NCBI GenBank assembly: GCA_024404115.1
Contig: JAKSQM010000001.1
Span: forward strand, 310,001 to 374,000
DNA length: 64,000 bases
DNA from: Clostridia bacterium
GTDB lineage: Bacteria > Bacillota > Clostridia > Oscillospirales > Acutalibacteraceae
Direction of reading: 5' to 3'
Part shown: one piece after another, positions 30,515-39,540 of the stretch
Layout of the letters: each line of letters begins with the position of its first letter
Position numbering within the stretch: position 1 is the first letter of the stretch
The notes under the pieces: model-generated
Database searches by the model: none
Told to the model about the DNA's origin: nothing
What the model saw: the letters and a program-made list of their open reading frames with translations, nothing else
Program-made: the position numbers and the translations under genes

Positions 30515-30906
30515 TGAGCGAAATTATAAAAGCGGCTGTGGTGGCGGCGGTTTGCGCCGTTATGGTGGTGCTAATTAAAAAATACATCCCCGAATATGCC
30601 CCCTTTGCGCAGATAGCGGCAATGATAGCGGTGGTTTTCTCTGTTTTGAATATTGCAAAAACAGTTATTTTTTATTTCAACGATTTCTTATCGTCTGGTG
30701 TAATTGACGCAGGCTACGCAATGCTTCTTTTCAAGGCCTTGGGGATAGCCATAATCGCCCAGTTTGGCGCAGAAATGTGCAGGGACAGCGAAAATTCCGC
30801 CCTTGCATTTGCCCTTGAAACGGTGGCAAAGGTTGCAATTATCGCCATGAGCCTGCCAATGTTTAAGGCTCTTGCGGATATTACCGCAGGGCTTCTGAAA
30901 GGATGA
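30514..30906 (+). CDS. spoIIIAD: Stage III sporulation protein AD
   Basis: 130 residues, four hydrophobic segments. The motif YAMLLFKALGIAIIAQFGAE, then MCRDSENSALAFALE, is typical of SpoIIIAD. A membrane component of the SpoIIIA-SpoIIQ channel. Confidence 0.94.
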   Translation: MSEIIKAAVVAAVCAVMVVLIKKYIPEYAPFAQIAAMIAVVFSVLNIAKTVIFYFNDFLSSGVIDAGYAMLLFKALGIAIIAQFGAEMCRDSENSALAFALETVAKVAIIAMSLPMFKALADITAGLLKG

Positions 30907-30910
30907 AAAT

Positions 30911-32032
30911 ATGAAAACGATGTTAAAAATCGTGGTGGCACTGTGCCTTATGTTTTTCTGCTCCTTCTCTGCTTTTGCAGTTGAAAAAGGCGAATATTTT
31001 GATTCTCAGCTTGAAGCGTCGGGTGCAGAGGATATTTACACCGCCTTTGATAACGAAACAAAGGACACGCTCTCTGCCCTCGGCGTTGACGGTGTGGATT
31101 TTGATTCACTTTTTGATATTTCACCTCAGCGGGTTTTCAGCTTTATAAAAAATATCATTGCAGGCAAAATCAAAGAGCCGTTAAAAGCTGTTGTTAAGGT
31201 CATGGGCATAATCCTCATTCTTTCAGCAGGGGAGTCATTTCTGCCCGATAATCAAAAGATGAAAAGCGTTCTCAATACCCTTGGCGTTTTGCTGATTATT
31301 TCCGCTTTGAGCATACCTGTTTATGAGATTATCGGCTCCGCTGTTTCGAGCGTGGGGATGTGCTGCACATTTATGAAAACGCTCATTCCTGTCCTTGCAG
31401 GGGCGGTTATCGCTTCGGGGAATCCTGCCCTTGCGGTGAGCTTTCAATCGTGGGCATTCGCCGCCGCACAGCTGATTTCTTCCGTCTGCCAAAGCTTCAT
31501 TATCCCCATTGTGGGCGGAGTTATCGGCATCGACATTTCTGGTGCACTGATTCCCGATTATCATCTTGACGGCATAACAAAGCTTATAAAAAAGACGGTT
31601 ATTACCGCTCTTTCATTCACTGCAACTCTTTATGTTTCATTTCTCGGCATCAAGGGTGCGCTCTCCACTGCGGCAGACAGCGTGGCGGTCAAGGGCATAA
31701 AGCTGATTATCAGCTCCGCTGTGCCTGTTGTGGGCGGTGCTTTAAGTGAAGCCTACAGCGGCATAATCGGCTCATTAACCCTTGTTAAAAGCACCCTCGG
31801 TGTGTTTGGCATAATCAGCGTTGTCGCCATAACGTTGCCGTCCCTTTTACAGATTCTTCTGTGGATTTTTGCCCTTAAAATCTGCTCAGCAGCAGGGGAA
31901 GTCTTTTTGCAGAATGAAACATCAAAGCTTCTTGAATCCCTTTCATCTGCCCTCACGCTTATGAATGTTGTGCTTCTTTTTAACGGTGTTCTTTTTATAA
32001 TTTCAATGGCTTTGTTGCTGAATTTAAAATAA
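30911..32032 (+). CDS. spoIIIAE: Stage III sporulation protein AE
   Basis: 373 residues with a signal peptide (MLKIVVALCLMFFCSFSAFA) and about eight membrane helices. SpoIIIAE is the large multi-pass component of the channel. Sited between AD (4-base gap) and AF (17-base gap). Confidence 0.95.
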   Translation: MKTMLKIVVALCLMFFCSFSAFAVEKGEYFDSQLEASGAEDIYTAFDNETKDTLSALGVDGVDFDSLFDISPQRVFSFIKNIIAGKIKEPLKAVVKVMGIILILSAGESFLPDNQKMKSVLNTLGVLLIISALSIPVYEIIGSAVSSVGMCCTFMKTLIPVLAGAVIASGNPALAVSFQSWAFAAAQLISSVCQSFIIPIVGGVIGIDISGALIPDYHLDGITKLIKKTVITALSFTATLYVSFLGIKGALSTAADSVAVKGIKLIISSAVPVVGGALSEAYSGIIGSLTLVKSTLGVFGIISVVAITLPSLLQILLWIFALKICSAAGEVFLQNETSKLLESLSSALTLMNVVLLFNGVLFIISMALLLNLK

Positions 32033-32049
32033 AAAGGGGAAATATATAA

Positions 32050-32496
32050 ATGAATATTATTCATTCGTGGGCGGTTGGAATGTGCTCGGCTGCGGTTATC
32101 GGTGCGGTTGTAACGGCACTTATTCCCTCTGGCTCTTTAGAAAAAAGCGTAAAAACAGTTGTTTCCGTCTTTTTGCTTTGTTGTATGATTTTACCTTTCT
32201 TTAAAGAAAATTTGGCTTCACAGCGTTATTTATCGACAAATTTCGATGAAGCGATTGAAACGGAAACGGCACTTTCTTCTGAAATCAGCAAAGAAACAGA
32301 GAAATATCTAAAATTATCGATAAAAGAAATTCTTCAAAAAAATGGAATATCCTGTGATGATGTAATCATAGAAATGGAAGTAAAGGACGAGTCAGTTAAA
32401 GTCAGCAGTGTGGTTATCAAAACCACGGCAGACAGCGAAAAAGTGAAAAGCATAATTAAACAGGAGCTGGGCGTTGAAGCCACAGTTGAAAGCTGA
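32050..32496 (+). CDS. spoIIIAF: Stage III sporulation protein AF
   Basis: 148 residues, ATG after AAAAGGGGA. Two N-terminal membrane helices followed by a soluble YscJ-like domain (IKEILQKNGISCDDVIIEME, then DESVKVSSVVIK). Sequence conservation in this family is low and the call leans partly on gene order. Confidence 0.9.
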   Translation: MNIIHSWAVGMCSAAVIGAVVTALIPSGSLEKSVKTVVSVFLLCCMILPFFKENLASQRYLSTNFDEAIETETALSSEISKETEKYLKLSIKEILQKNGISCDDVIIEMEVKDESVKVSSVVIKTTADSEKVKSIIKQELGVEATVES

Positions 32497-32504
32497 AATG
32501 TAAT

Positions 32505-33047
32505 ATGAAAAAGTTAATCGAAAAAGCGGCAGACAAATTTAATACAGATAAAAAAACTGCGGTGATAATTCTCATCGGCATTGCAGGTGTGATACTTCTT
32601 GTGATTTCTGAAATTATCCCCCTTTCAGCTTCTAAAGAGAAGCACAACGAGCGGAATGAAACGCAGACAGTTTCCTGCTCTGATTATGAAAAAGAGGTTG
32701 AACAGCGTTTGCAGAGCATAATCTCAAAAATTGAGGGAGCAGGAAATGTTAGCGTTATGGTAACGCTTGAAAGCACAGTTGAGAGCGTCTATGCGCAGGA
32801 GGAGAAGCAAAGCGGAGGCGAAAACAAAAATTATGAAAATCAGTATGTAATCATCAAAACAAATGACGGCGAGGGCGGAATCCTCCTTAAAACAACCGAA
32901 CCGCAGATAAGAGGCGTTGCCATTGTCTGCACAGGGGGCAATTCAGCGGTTGTCCGTCAGAATATCACAAACACCGTTACTGCGGTGCTGGGTATCAGCT
33001 CCGCCAGAGTGAATATAACGGCAATGAAAAAAGATAACGGAGGATAA
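32505..33047 (+). CDS. spoIIIAG: Stage III sporulation protein AG
   Basis: 180 residues. One membrane helix at ~17-42 (KKTAVIILIGIAGVILLVIS) and a ring-building extracellular domain (EQRLQSIISKIEGAGNVSVM, later PQIRGVAIVCTGG). SpoIIIAG forms the large ring in the intermembrane space. Confidence 0.94.
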   Translation: MKKLIEKAADKFNTDKKTAVIILIGIAGVILLVISEIIPLSASKEKHNERNETQTVSCSDYEKEVEQRLQSIISKIEGAGNVSVMVTLESTVESVYAQEEKQSGGENKNYENQYVIIKTNDGEGGILLKTTEPQIRGVAIVCTGGNSAVVRQNITNTVTAVLGISSARVNITAMKKDNGG

Positions 33048-33050
33048 TTT

Positions 33051-33593
33051 ATGAGCATCAAAATCAAAAAAGGTCATGCGGCATTGCTTGCAATGGTTCT
33101 GGCTTTGGGGGCGGCGGTTTTCATTAACTGGTATTACACCTCGCCAAAGGCAGAAACAAAGGTGAATCAGGTTGACACAACATCCCGACAAAGTGCAAAT
33201 CTTGGGGATGCGGAGCTGGTTGGTGCAACGGTAGTATCTCAGCAGGACGAATCCTTTGCAAAATACACCGTTGAAAGGCAGGCGGCGCACGATAAAGCCA
33301 AAGAAACGCTTCAGCAGGTCATTAAGGACAGCGGCGCATCGCAGACAGCTGTTGCCAACGCTTCAAAATCCCTTGAGGAGCTGAGCGAATCAATCAAGCG
33401 TGAAAATGACCTTGAAACGCTTATCAATGCCAAAACAGGCAGCGAAAACATAGTTATCATTGACGGCAGGGATGTTAAAGTCATCACCGCAAAGGGTACG
33501 CTCACCGATAATGTAACAATGCAGATTAAGGAGCTTATTCTTTCTCTTGGTGATTTCACTCCCGAAAAAATCTCAATTTTTGAGCTGAAATGA
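33051..33593 (+). CDS. spoIIIAH: Stage III sporulation protein AH
   Basis: 180 residues, ATG after GGAGGA. Membrane helix at ~9-26 (ALLAMVLALGAAVFINWYY), then a helical stretch and a C-terminal YscJ-like domain (NIVIIDGRDVKVITAKG). SpoIIIAH binds SpoIIQ from the forespore. Last gene of the operon; no clear terminator follows, and the 194 bases to the next gene hold nothing I can name. Confidence 0.93.
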   Translation: MSIKIKKGHAALLAMVLALGAAVFINWYYTSPKAETKVNQVDTTSRQSANLGDAELVGATVVSQQDESFAKYTVERQAAHDKAKETLQQVIKDSGASQTAVANASKSLEELSESIKRENDLETLINAKTGSENIVIIDGRDVKVITAKGTLTDNVTMQIKELILSLGDFTPEKISIFELK

Positions 33594-33787
33594 TTTTTCT
33601 TTTAAAAAATGCACAACATAATAAAGATGCACTTCACAGCGTGATGCTTCTGGCATTGCGCTGATTCTCTTTGCATACTCTTTAGGAAAATTCCCCCACC
33701 GCAGGCGATTTTGGGTGCGATTTTTGACTTGTTTGCTCCATTTTACATAAAAAACTCTCCACTACATATTTTTTCGGAGCTGATAAA

Positions 33788-34771
33788 ATGAACTTTTTTG
33801 ATATATTGCGCCTTGCAGGAGGGCTTGCACTTTTTCTTTTTGGTATGCGCTATATGGGCGAAAAGCTTGAAAAGCAAACAGGCAAACGGCTTGAGCCGCT
33901 TTTGAGCCGATTCACAGAGAATAAATTCAAAGGCTTCCTCACAGGCACGGCAGGGGCGGCACTTATGCAGTCCTCATCTGCCGTAACGGTGATGGTTGTG
34001 GGCTTTGTGGATTCAGGTCTTATTACCCTTCACAACGCAACAGGGGTGATTATCGGCTCCAATGTGGGCACAACATTCACCTCGTGGATTCTCTCTCTTT
34101 CGGGTGTGGAGGGCGGCACATTCCTCCTTGATTTGTTGATGCCATCATCTTTAGCTCCCATTGCCGCAGTTGCAGGCATACTCCTTTTTAATGGCAAAAA
34201 GTCAAACAGAAAGGATGTTGGCGGCATCATCTTAGGCTTTGCGGTGCTTATGACGGGGCTTAATGTTATGGCAGATTCAGCATCGGGTATCAAAAATGAG
34301 CCGTGGGCAATGGAGATGCTCACACTGTTTTCAAACCCTGTTCTTGGCGTGATTGCAGGTGCGCTTCTTACCGCCATTGTGCAAAGCTCCTCGGCATCTG
34401 TGGGTATTCTTCAGACTCTCTCACTTACAGGTGCAATTTCTTTTTATTCCTGCGTGCCTATTGTGCTGGGGCAGAATATCGGCACCTGCGCCACAACGCT
34501 TATAGCAGGTCTTGGAGCTTCAACCAATGCACGGCGGGCGGCACTGATTCATCTTTATTTCAACACATTTTCGGCGGCAATTTTTGGCGGACTTTTCTTT
34601 ATTATTCAAAGGTTTGCGGATATTTCGTGGATTCACAACCCTGCGGACGCCGTTGGCATAGCGGCAATTCATACCGCATTTAATGTGTTTTCGGCAATAA
34701 TAATGTTGCCTTTATCAACATTTCTTGAAAAAACGGCTATAAAGTCGGTCCCTCAGCTAAAAAATATTTGA
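33788..34771 (+). CDS. Na+/Pi-cotransporter-type membrane protein, short form
   Basis: 327 residues, about eight membrane helices. Two copies of the QSSS signature of the NptA/PNaS family: LMQSSSAVTVMVVGFVDSG and VQSSSASVGILQTLS. Many bacterial members have ~550 residues with a PhoU-like C-terminal domain; this one ends after the membrane part, so the regulatory domain is missing or never present. Predicted to move phosphate with sodium, but transport is not shown for all relatives. Confidence 0.86.
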   Translation: MNFFDILRLAGGLALFLFGMRYMGEKLEKQTGKRLEPLLSRFTENKFKGFLTGTAGAALMQSSSAVTVMVVGFVDSGLITLHNATGVIIGSNVGTTFTSWILSLSGVEGGTFLLDLLMPSSLAPIAAVAGILLFNGKKSNRKDVGGIILGFAVLMTGLNVMADSASGIKNEPWAMEMLTLFSNPVLGVIAGALLTAIVQSSSASVGILQTLSLTGAISFYSCVPIVLGQNIGTCATTLIAGLGASTNARRAALIHLYFNTFSAAIFGGLFFIIQRFADISWIHNPADAVGIAAIHTAFNVFSAIIMLPLSTFLEKTAIKSVPQLKNI

Positions 34772-34811
34772 CAATTCAGTTGTTTTTGATTAAAATATAC
34801 AATAGGTTATA

Positions 34812-35591
34812 ATGGGGGAGGGGTATGAACTGAATAAGGAAAGACGACACAGCTTAACTCGAGGTTTGCTCAGATTGGCAACCTTTGGCTGCACAGTGCT
34901 TGCAATAGTTTTTTTAATACTTCTCATCCTCTCGTGGAATGACCATGTTCAGCTTTGGTGGGCAACCTACAGGGAGTACCTTCTTGATGCCCAGCGGCAG
35001 GTTGAGGAGCTTGACAACAAGTTTTATATTATCTTCACAATCTGGTTCCTCTTTATTTTTAAGGCATTTATTCCCCTTTATCCGCTGTCCCTTGTGGTTG
35101 CGGCAACAGGTGCAGTTTTCCCTGTTTATTTTGCCGTGCCAATCAATTTAATCGGAATAATCATTCACTACACCCTTAAATATATGTATGGCAAAAGGCT
35201 CGGTCAGGGCGCAGTTAATAATATAGTTCAGCGCAGTGAAACTATCCGTGTTATTATGAAAACGGACGATACGGGTAACCCGTGGCTGCTTGTGGTTTTC
35301 AGGCTGATTCCGTTCTTCCCTGTGAATCCCGTCAGCCAGCTTTATGGCGCTCTCGGCTTTACTTACTGGAAATTCCTGCTTTTGTCCCTGCTTGGCTATA
35401 CACCTCTTTTAATGTCTTATACCATTGTTGGTAAAAATATTTATAACCCGCTTTCGGCAGGCTTCCTGTTGCCTCTTTTTGTGTTGTCTGCTCTTGGTGC
35501 AATCGTATCATACGCTATAAGAATGTTGTGGTTTTATACTGAAAAAAGGAGAAATAAAAATGGAAATATCAATGTTAAAAAAGAATCTTAA
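34812..35591 (+). CDS. TVP38/TMEM64 (VTT/DedA-like) membrane protein
   Basis: 259 residues with about five membrane helices. The VTT-domain core is clear: IFKAFIPLYPLSLVVAATGA, then FRLIPFFPVNPVSQLYGALG. Bacterial relatives include lipid scramblase-like proteins. The start is uncertain: ATG 34812 has little ribosome site in front, while GGGGGAGGGG lies just inside the frame, so an in-frame CTG at 34830 is possible. The end overlaps galK by 32 bases. Confidence 0.85.
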   Translation: MGEGYELNKERRHSLTRGLLRLATFGCTVLAIVFLILLILSWNDHVQLWWATYREYLLDAQRQVEELDNKFYIIFTIWFLFIFKAFIPLYPLSLVVAATGAVFPVYFAVPINLIGIIIHYTLKYMYGKRLGQGAVNNIVQRSETIRVIMKTDDTGNPWLLVVFRLIPFFPVNPVSQLYGALGFTYWKFLLLSLLGYTPLLMSYTIVGKNIYNPLSAGFLLPLFVLSALGAIVSYAIRMLWFYTEKRRNKNGNINVKKES

Positions 35592-36837
35592 TGAAGGTAA
35601 GTTTGACGAAAAAATGCTTGAGGTTTATTCACCCTCAGCTCTCGAATTTCAGAAAGAAAGACATCTGAAAGTTCTTGATACATACGCTGAGCTTTATGGA
35701 GAAAATGATGATGTTTCTGTTTTCAGTGCTCCCGGCAGAACAGAGGTTGGCGGTAACCACACCGACCATAACCACGGTAAGGTTCTTGCCGCAAGCATAA
35801 ATCTTGACACTATCGCCGCCGCCGCAAAAAGAGATGACGGTATGATTTATGAAAAATCATCAGGTCATGGCATGAATAAGGTTGATACAAATGACCTTGA
35901 GCCAAACGAAGCAGAGTTTGGCAAATCCTGCGCTCTTATCAGAGGTATGTGCGCTGGCTTTAAAAAGTACGGCTACAATATCGGCGGCTTCAATTCAACA
36001 GGTGTAACACAGGTTCTTTCAGGTTCAGGTCTTTCATCATCTGCCGCATATGAGGTGCTTATCGGCACAATCCTCAATTACCTTTATAATGACGGCAAGG
36101 TATCAAGTGTTGACATTGCAAAAATCGCCCAGTTTGCAGAGAATGTTTATTTCGGCAAGCCCAGCGGACTTATGGACCAGATGGCTTGCTCAGTTGGCGG
36201 ATTTATTTCTATTGATTTTAAAGATAACTCAAACCCCGTTATCACAAAGGCAGATTTTGATTTTGGCAAAACAGGTTATTCTCTCTGCATTATTGACACA
36301 AAGGGAAGCCACGCAGATTTAACAGATGAATATGCCGCTGTTCGTGGCGAAATGGAAGCAGCCGCTTCTGTTTTTGGCAAGAGCGTTTTAAGAGAGGTTG
36401 ACGAAGCAGAGTTTTATAAAAACATCGCCCTTGTAAGAGAGAAATGCGGTGACAGAGCAGTGCTTCGTGCAACACATTTCTATAACGAAAATCACAGAGT
36501 TGAAAGACTTAAAAAAGCTCTTGCAGAGAATGATTTTGAACAGTTCAAGAGCATTATTATTGAAAGCGGACATTCTTCATTTATGTTTAATCAGAATGTT
36601 TTCTCAACAAAGGCAACGGCTTCACAGCCTGTTTCAGTTGCACTTTGCATTTGCGAAAGAGTGCTTGCAGGCAAAGGCGCATGGCGAGTTCACGGCGGTG
36701 GATTCGCAGGCACAATTCAGGCATTCGTTCCCGATTGTGTTCTTGATGAATTTAAAGCAGAAATCGAAGCAGTTTATGGCGACGATTCATGCCACATCCT
36801 TAAAATCAGAAATGTAGGCGGAACAAAGCTTTATTGA
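35560..36837 (+). CDS. galK: Galactokinase
   Basis: 425 residues, ATG 35560 after AAAGGAG, inside the last codons of the VTT gene. The galactokinase signature GRTEVGGNHTDHNHG and the GHMP ATP-binding motif VLSGSGLSSSAAYEV are both present, with the third motif at VHGGGFAGTIQAF. It phosphorylates galactose to galactose-1-phosphate (Leloir pathway). No galT or galE lies nearby. Codon use is richer and more uniform than in the preceding membrane gene. Confidence 0.95.
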   Translation: MEISMLKKNLNEGKFDEKMLEVYSPSALEFQKERHLKVLDTYAELYGENDDVSVFSAPGRTEVGGNHTDHNHGKVLAASINLDTIAAAAKRDDGMIYEKSSGHGMNKVDTNDLEPNEAEFGKSCALIRGMCAGFKKYGYNIGGFNSTGVTQVLSGSGLSSSAAYEVLIGTILNYLYNDGKVSSVDIAKIAQFAENVYFGKPSGLMDQMACSVGGFISIDFKDNSNPVITKADFDFGKTGYSLCIIDTKGSHADLTDEYAAVRGEMEAAASVFGKSVLREVDEAEFYKNIALVREKCGDRAVLRATHFYNENHRVERLKKALAENDFEQFKSIIIESGHSSFMFNQNVFSTKATASQPVSVALCICERVLAGKGAWRVHGGGFAGTIQAFVPDCVLDEFKAEIEAVYGDDSCHILKIRNVGGTKLY

Positions 36838-36887
36838 TAAAGCAGAATTTTTATAATTAAAATGTGGGTGCTGAAAACACTGACAAT

Positions 36888-37355
36888 ATGGAAACGAGAA
36901 AGCATAACAGATTAAAAGAATATGATTATTCGCAAAATGGTTATTATTTCATAACGATCTGTACGGCAGAAAGAAGCAAAATATTGTGTGATATACCCGT
37001 AGGGGCGAACTGTGTTCGCCCGAAAACGGCTCTGTCTGAAATCGGAAAGCTTGTTGACGAAAATATCAGAGTATTAAATGATATTTATGAAACAGTACGG
37101 GTTGATAAATATGTTATAATGCCAAATCACATACACTTGATTGTTGTAATACAAAGCGGGCGAACACAGTTCGCCCCTACGATCTCACGCATTATTAAAC
37201 AATTTAAGGGTAAAATCACAAAACAGGTTGGCTATTGCATTTGGCAAAAATCCTTTTATGACCATATTATTCGTGATGAAAAAGATTATTTGCGAATTTG
37301 GGAGTATATCGAAAACAATCCTGTTAAATGGACAGAGGATAAATATTTCATTTAA
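36888..37355 (+). CDS. REP-associated tyrosine transposase (RAYT, Y1/IS200-like)
   Basis: 155 residues from ATG 36888 (a GTG at 36864 is also in frame). N-terminus RLKEYDYSQNGYYFITICTA, HUH motif PNHIHLIVV at residues ~79-87, and the conserved end DYLRIWEYIENNPVKW. RAYTs act on REP hairpins rather than moving as ordinary IS elements. Two perfect 24-base REP palindromes lie inside the gene in opposite orientation, read in frame as residues 38-45 (VGANCVRP) and 90-98 (SGRTQFAPT), with the catalytic HIH between them. The frame is unbroken, so the protein may be active. It sits alone between galK and the M42 genes. Confidence 0.9.
   Translation: METRKHNRLKEYDYSQNGYYFITICTAERSKILCDIPVGANCVRPKTALSEIGKLVDENIRVLNDIYETVRVDKYVIMPNHIHLIVVIQSGRTQFAPTISRIIKQFKGKITKQVGYCIWQKSFYDHIIRDEKDYLRIWEYIENNPVKWTEDKYFI
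36999..37022 (+). repeat. REP palindrome inside the RAYT gene (forward copy)
   Basis: Starts GTAG, then the stem GGGCGAAC-TGT-GTTCGCCC, then G. Encodes VGANCVRP in the transposase frame. Exact reverse complement of 37157-37180. Confidence 0.95.
37157..37180 (-). repeat. REP palindrome inside the RAYT gene (inverted copy)
   Basis: Exact 24-base reverse complement of 36999-37022, 134 bases downstream of it. Its translation is GRTQFAPT. Confidence 0.95.
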
Positions 37356-37387
37356 CGAACAAATCAGAATTTGGCGAGCAAAAACAA

Positions 37388-37412
37388 CCCGTTGAAAAGT
37401 TTTTTCAGCGGG
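37388..37412 (+). other. Hairpin downstream of the RAYT gene
   Basis: CCCGTTGAAAA (37388-37398) pairs with TTTTCAGCGGG (37402-37412). A weak T-rich tail follows (TATCTTTG). Possible terminator of the RAYT gene or the right boundary of its REP cassette. Confidence 0.5.
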
Positions 37413-37434
37413 TATCTTTGTATCATACCATAAT

Positions 37435-37465
37435 CTCCCTGTCGGAAATCCGATGGGAGCTTTTT
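37435..37465 (+). terminator. Intrinsic terminator before the M42 genes
   Basis: CTCCCTGTCGG (37435-37445), AAAT loop, CCGATGGGAG (37450-37459), then CTTTTT. Confidence 0.75.
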
Positions 37466-37495
37466 AAAAGAAATTTATAACAGAGAGATGATATT

Positions 37496-38512
37496 ATGAA
37501 TATTAAAAACACACTTTTTTCACTTTGCAGTGCTTCATCCGCTTCGGGGGATGAAATTTTCACCGCACCCCTTTCAATGAAGCTTTTAAGCGAGTTTATG
37601 CCCGCTCACATTGACGCAATGGGCAATGTTGTTGGCGAAAATGACGGTGAAGGCGAGGGCATCCTCCTTGACGCTCACCTTGACACAATCGGCATGGTTG
37701 TTACTGGCATTGAGGATGACGGCTTCCTCCATGTGGATAAATGCGGCGGTGTTGACCTTCGCACCCTGCCTGCCCATGATGTTGCAATTCACGGCAAAGA
37801 AACCGTCTATGGTGTTGTAACCTCCACCCCTCCGCACCTTTCAAAAGACCCGAAAGAGGCTTCGGGCTTCGATATGCTTATGGTTGACACAGGTCTTACA
37901 TCTGGCAAAGCAAAAGAAATTATCTCCCTTGGCGACAGAGTTACCTTTGCCACCGCTTACAGAGAGCTTCTTGAGGGCAACCTCAGCGGTGCATATTTTG
38001 ACGATAAGGCAGGCGTTGTCGCAATTCTCCGCTGTCTTGAAATCCTCAAAGAGAATAACTGCAAAAAGAAAGTGTCTGTTCTTTTCTCTGCGCAGGAGGA
38101 AACAGGCTCATCTGGCGCAATTGCCGCAGGCTTTAACTCTGATGCTACAGAGTGCATATGCGTTGATGTGAGCTTTGCCAAGAGTAAGGGCACACCCGAA
38201 AGCGTAACCGCTTCTTTGGGCGGCGGCACAATGATTGGCATTGCCCCTGCGTTAAATTACGGTATGGCAAACAGCCTTAAATCAATTGCAACGCAAGAAA
38301 AAATTCCTTTCCAGCTTGAAGTTATGGGCGGCAAAACTGGCACAAATTCAGATTATATCGCCGTAAGCAAAGGCGGAAAGAGAACTGCACTTCTTTCAAT
38401 TCCACTTAAAAATATGCACACACCCGTTGAGGTTGTGAATGTCAACGATATTGAATCAACAGCACAGCTTATGGCACGCTATATAATGAATAAAGGAGGC
38501 GTAAGAGCATGA
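37496..38512 (+). CDS. M42-family metallopeptidase (paralogue 1)
   Basis: 338 residues. The di-metal ligands of M42 aminopeptidases are in place: H in LLDAHLDTIG, D in GAYFDDKAG, EE in SAQEETGSSG, D in CVDVSFAK and H in NMHTPVEVV. M42 enzymes form large tetrahedral dodecamers that trim peptides in the cytosol. Its stop overlaps the start of the second M42 gene by ATGA, so the two are translationally coupled. Confidence 0.92.
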   Translation: MNIKNTLFSLCSASSASGDEIFTAPLSMKLLSEFMPAHIDAMGNVVGENDGEGEGILLDAHLDTIGMVVTGIEDDGFLHVDKCGGVDLRTLPAHDVAIHGKETVYGVVTSTPPHLSKDPKEASGFDMLMVDTGLTSGKAKEIISLGDRVTFATAYRELLEGNLSGAYFDDKAGVVAILRCLEILKENNCKKKVSVLFSAQEETGSSGAIAAGFNSDATECICVDVSFAKSKGTPESVTASLGGGTMIGIAPALNYGMANSLKSIATQEKIPFQLEVMGGKTGTNSDYIAVSKGGKRTALLSIPLKNMHTPVEVVNVNDIESTAQLMARYIMNKGGVRA

Positions 38513-39540
38513 CAGAGCTTATGAAAACACTTTGCACTCTTTGCGGAACATCGGGCAGAGAGGACGAGGTAAGAAATTATATAATCAACGAAATCAAACC
38601 GTTTGCAGATAAAATCACAGTTGACCCCATGGGCAATCTGATTGTTTTCAAAAAGGGCAAAAATCCTGCAAAGAAAAAGGTTATGCTTGACGCTCATATG
38701 GACGAGGTTGGCTTCATCATCACCTCAATAAATAATGACGGCACGCTTCTTTTTGATTGCGTTGGCGGTATCAATGCCGCTGTTATGACAGGCATCCCAG
38801 TTATTGTTGGCGAGAAAAAAATCCACGGTGTTATCGGTGTTGTGCCTGTGCATCTGCTTTCCGCTTCACAAAAGGGCGAATACCCCGATAAAAAAAGCCT
38901 TGTTATTGATATTGGCGCATCTTCAAAGGAGGAAGCCGAGAAATTTGTTACCCTTGGCGATTGCGCATATTTTGATTCCGCCTTTGTGAAATTCGGCAAC
39001 GGATTCATAAAATCAAAGGCGATTGACGACCGTGCAGGCTGTGCAATTCTTATTGAAATGATTAAAAAAGAGCAGCCTTTTGATTTGTATTTCACATTCT
39101 CCACAGGCGAAGAGGTGGGACTTGGTATGGTTGACACAGCCGCATACACCGTTGCGCCCGATTACGCTATTGTTGTTGAATCCACCACCGCCGCCGACCT
39201 TGCAGGCGTTGAGGACGGCAAAAAGGTATGCTGTCTTGGCAAGGGTGCGGCAATCTCTTTTATGGACAGACGCACAATTTATAACAAAAATCTCTATAAT
39301 TTTGCCCTTGACCTTGCAAAGAAAAATAATATAAAAGTTCAGCTTAAAACTATGGTTGCAGGCGGCAATAACGCAGGTCATATCCACAAGGTTGCAGGCG
39401 GCATAAAAACTCTTGCAGTTTCCGTTCCCTGCCGTTATCTCCATTCTCCATCCTGCGTAATCAAAGAAGAAGATTTTTATTCCTCATACGAAATTATCAC
39501 CGCCCTTGCAAAGGAGCTTGCAGATGATAAGGCTGATTGA
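38509..39540 (+). CDS. M42-family metallopeptidase (paralogue 2)
   Basis: 343 residues. Ligands: H in MLDAHMDEVG, D in AIDDRAGC, EE in STGEEVGL, E in IVVESTTAADLAG and H in YLHSPSC, that is, the canonical M42 set. It differs from its upstream paralogue in the substrate-facing residues, so the pair may have different specificity or build a mixed particle. The end overlaps the GNAT gene by 17 bases. Confidence 0.93.
   Translation: MTELMKTLCTLCGTSGREDEVRNYIINEIKPFADKITVDPMGNLIVFKKGKNPAKKKVMLDAHMDEVGFIITSINNDGTLLFDCVGGINAAVMTGIPVIVGEKKIHGVIGVVPVHLLSASQKGEYPDKKSLVIDIGASSKEEAEKFVTLGDCAYFDSAFVKFGNGFIKSKAIDDRAGCAILIEMIKKEQPFDLYFTFSTGEEVGLGMVDTAAYTVAPDYAIVVESTTAADLAGVEDGKKVCCLGKGAAISFMDRRTIYNKNLYNFALDLAKKNNIKVQLKTMVAGGNNAGHIHKVAGGIKTLAVSVPCRYLHSPSCVIKEEDFYSSYEIITALAKELADDKAD

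Noticed and set aside
33594-33787. Small RNA or terminator after spoIIIAH
   Set aside because: No stem of useful length with a T run and no promoter-like pair; nothing supportable.
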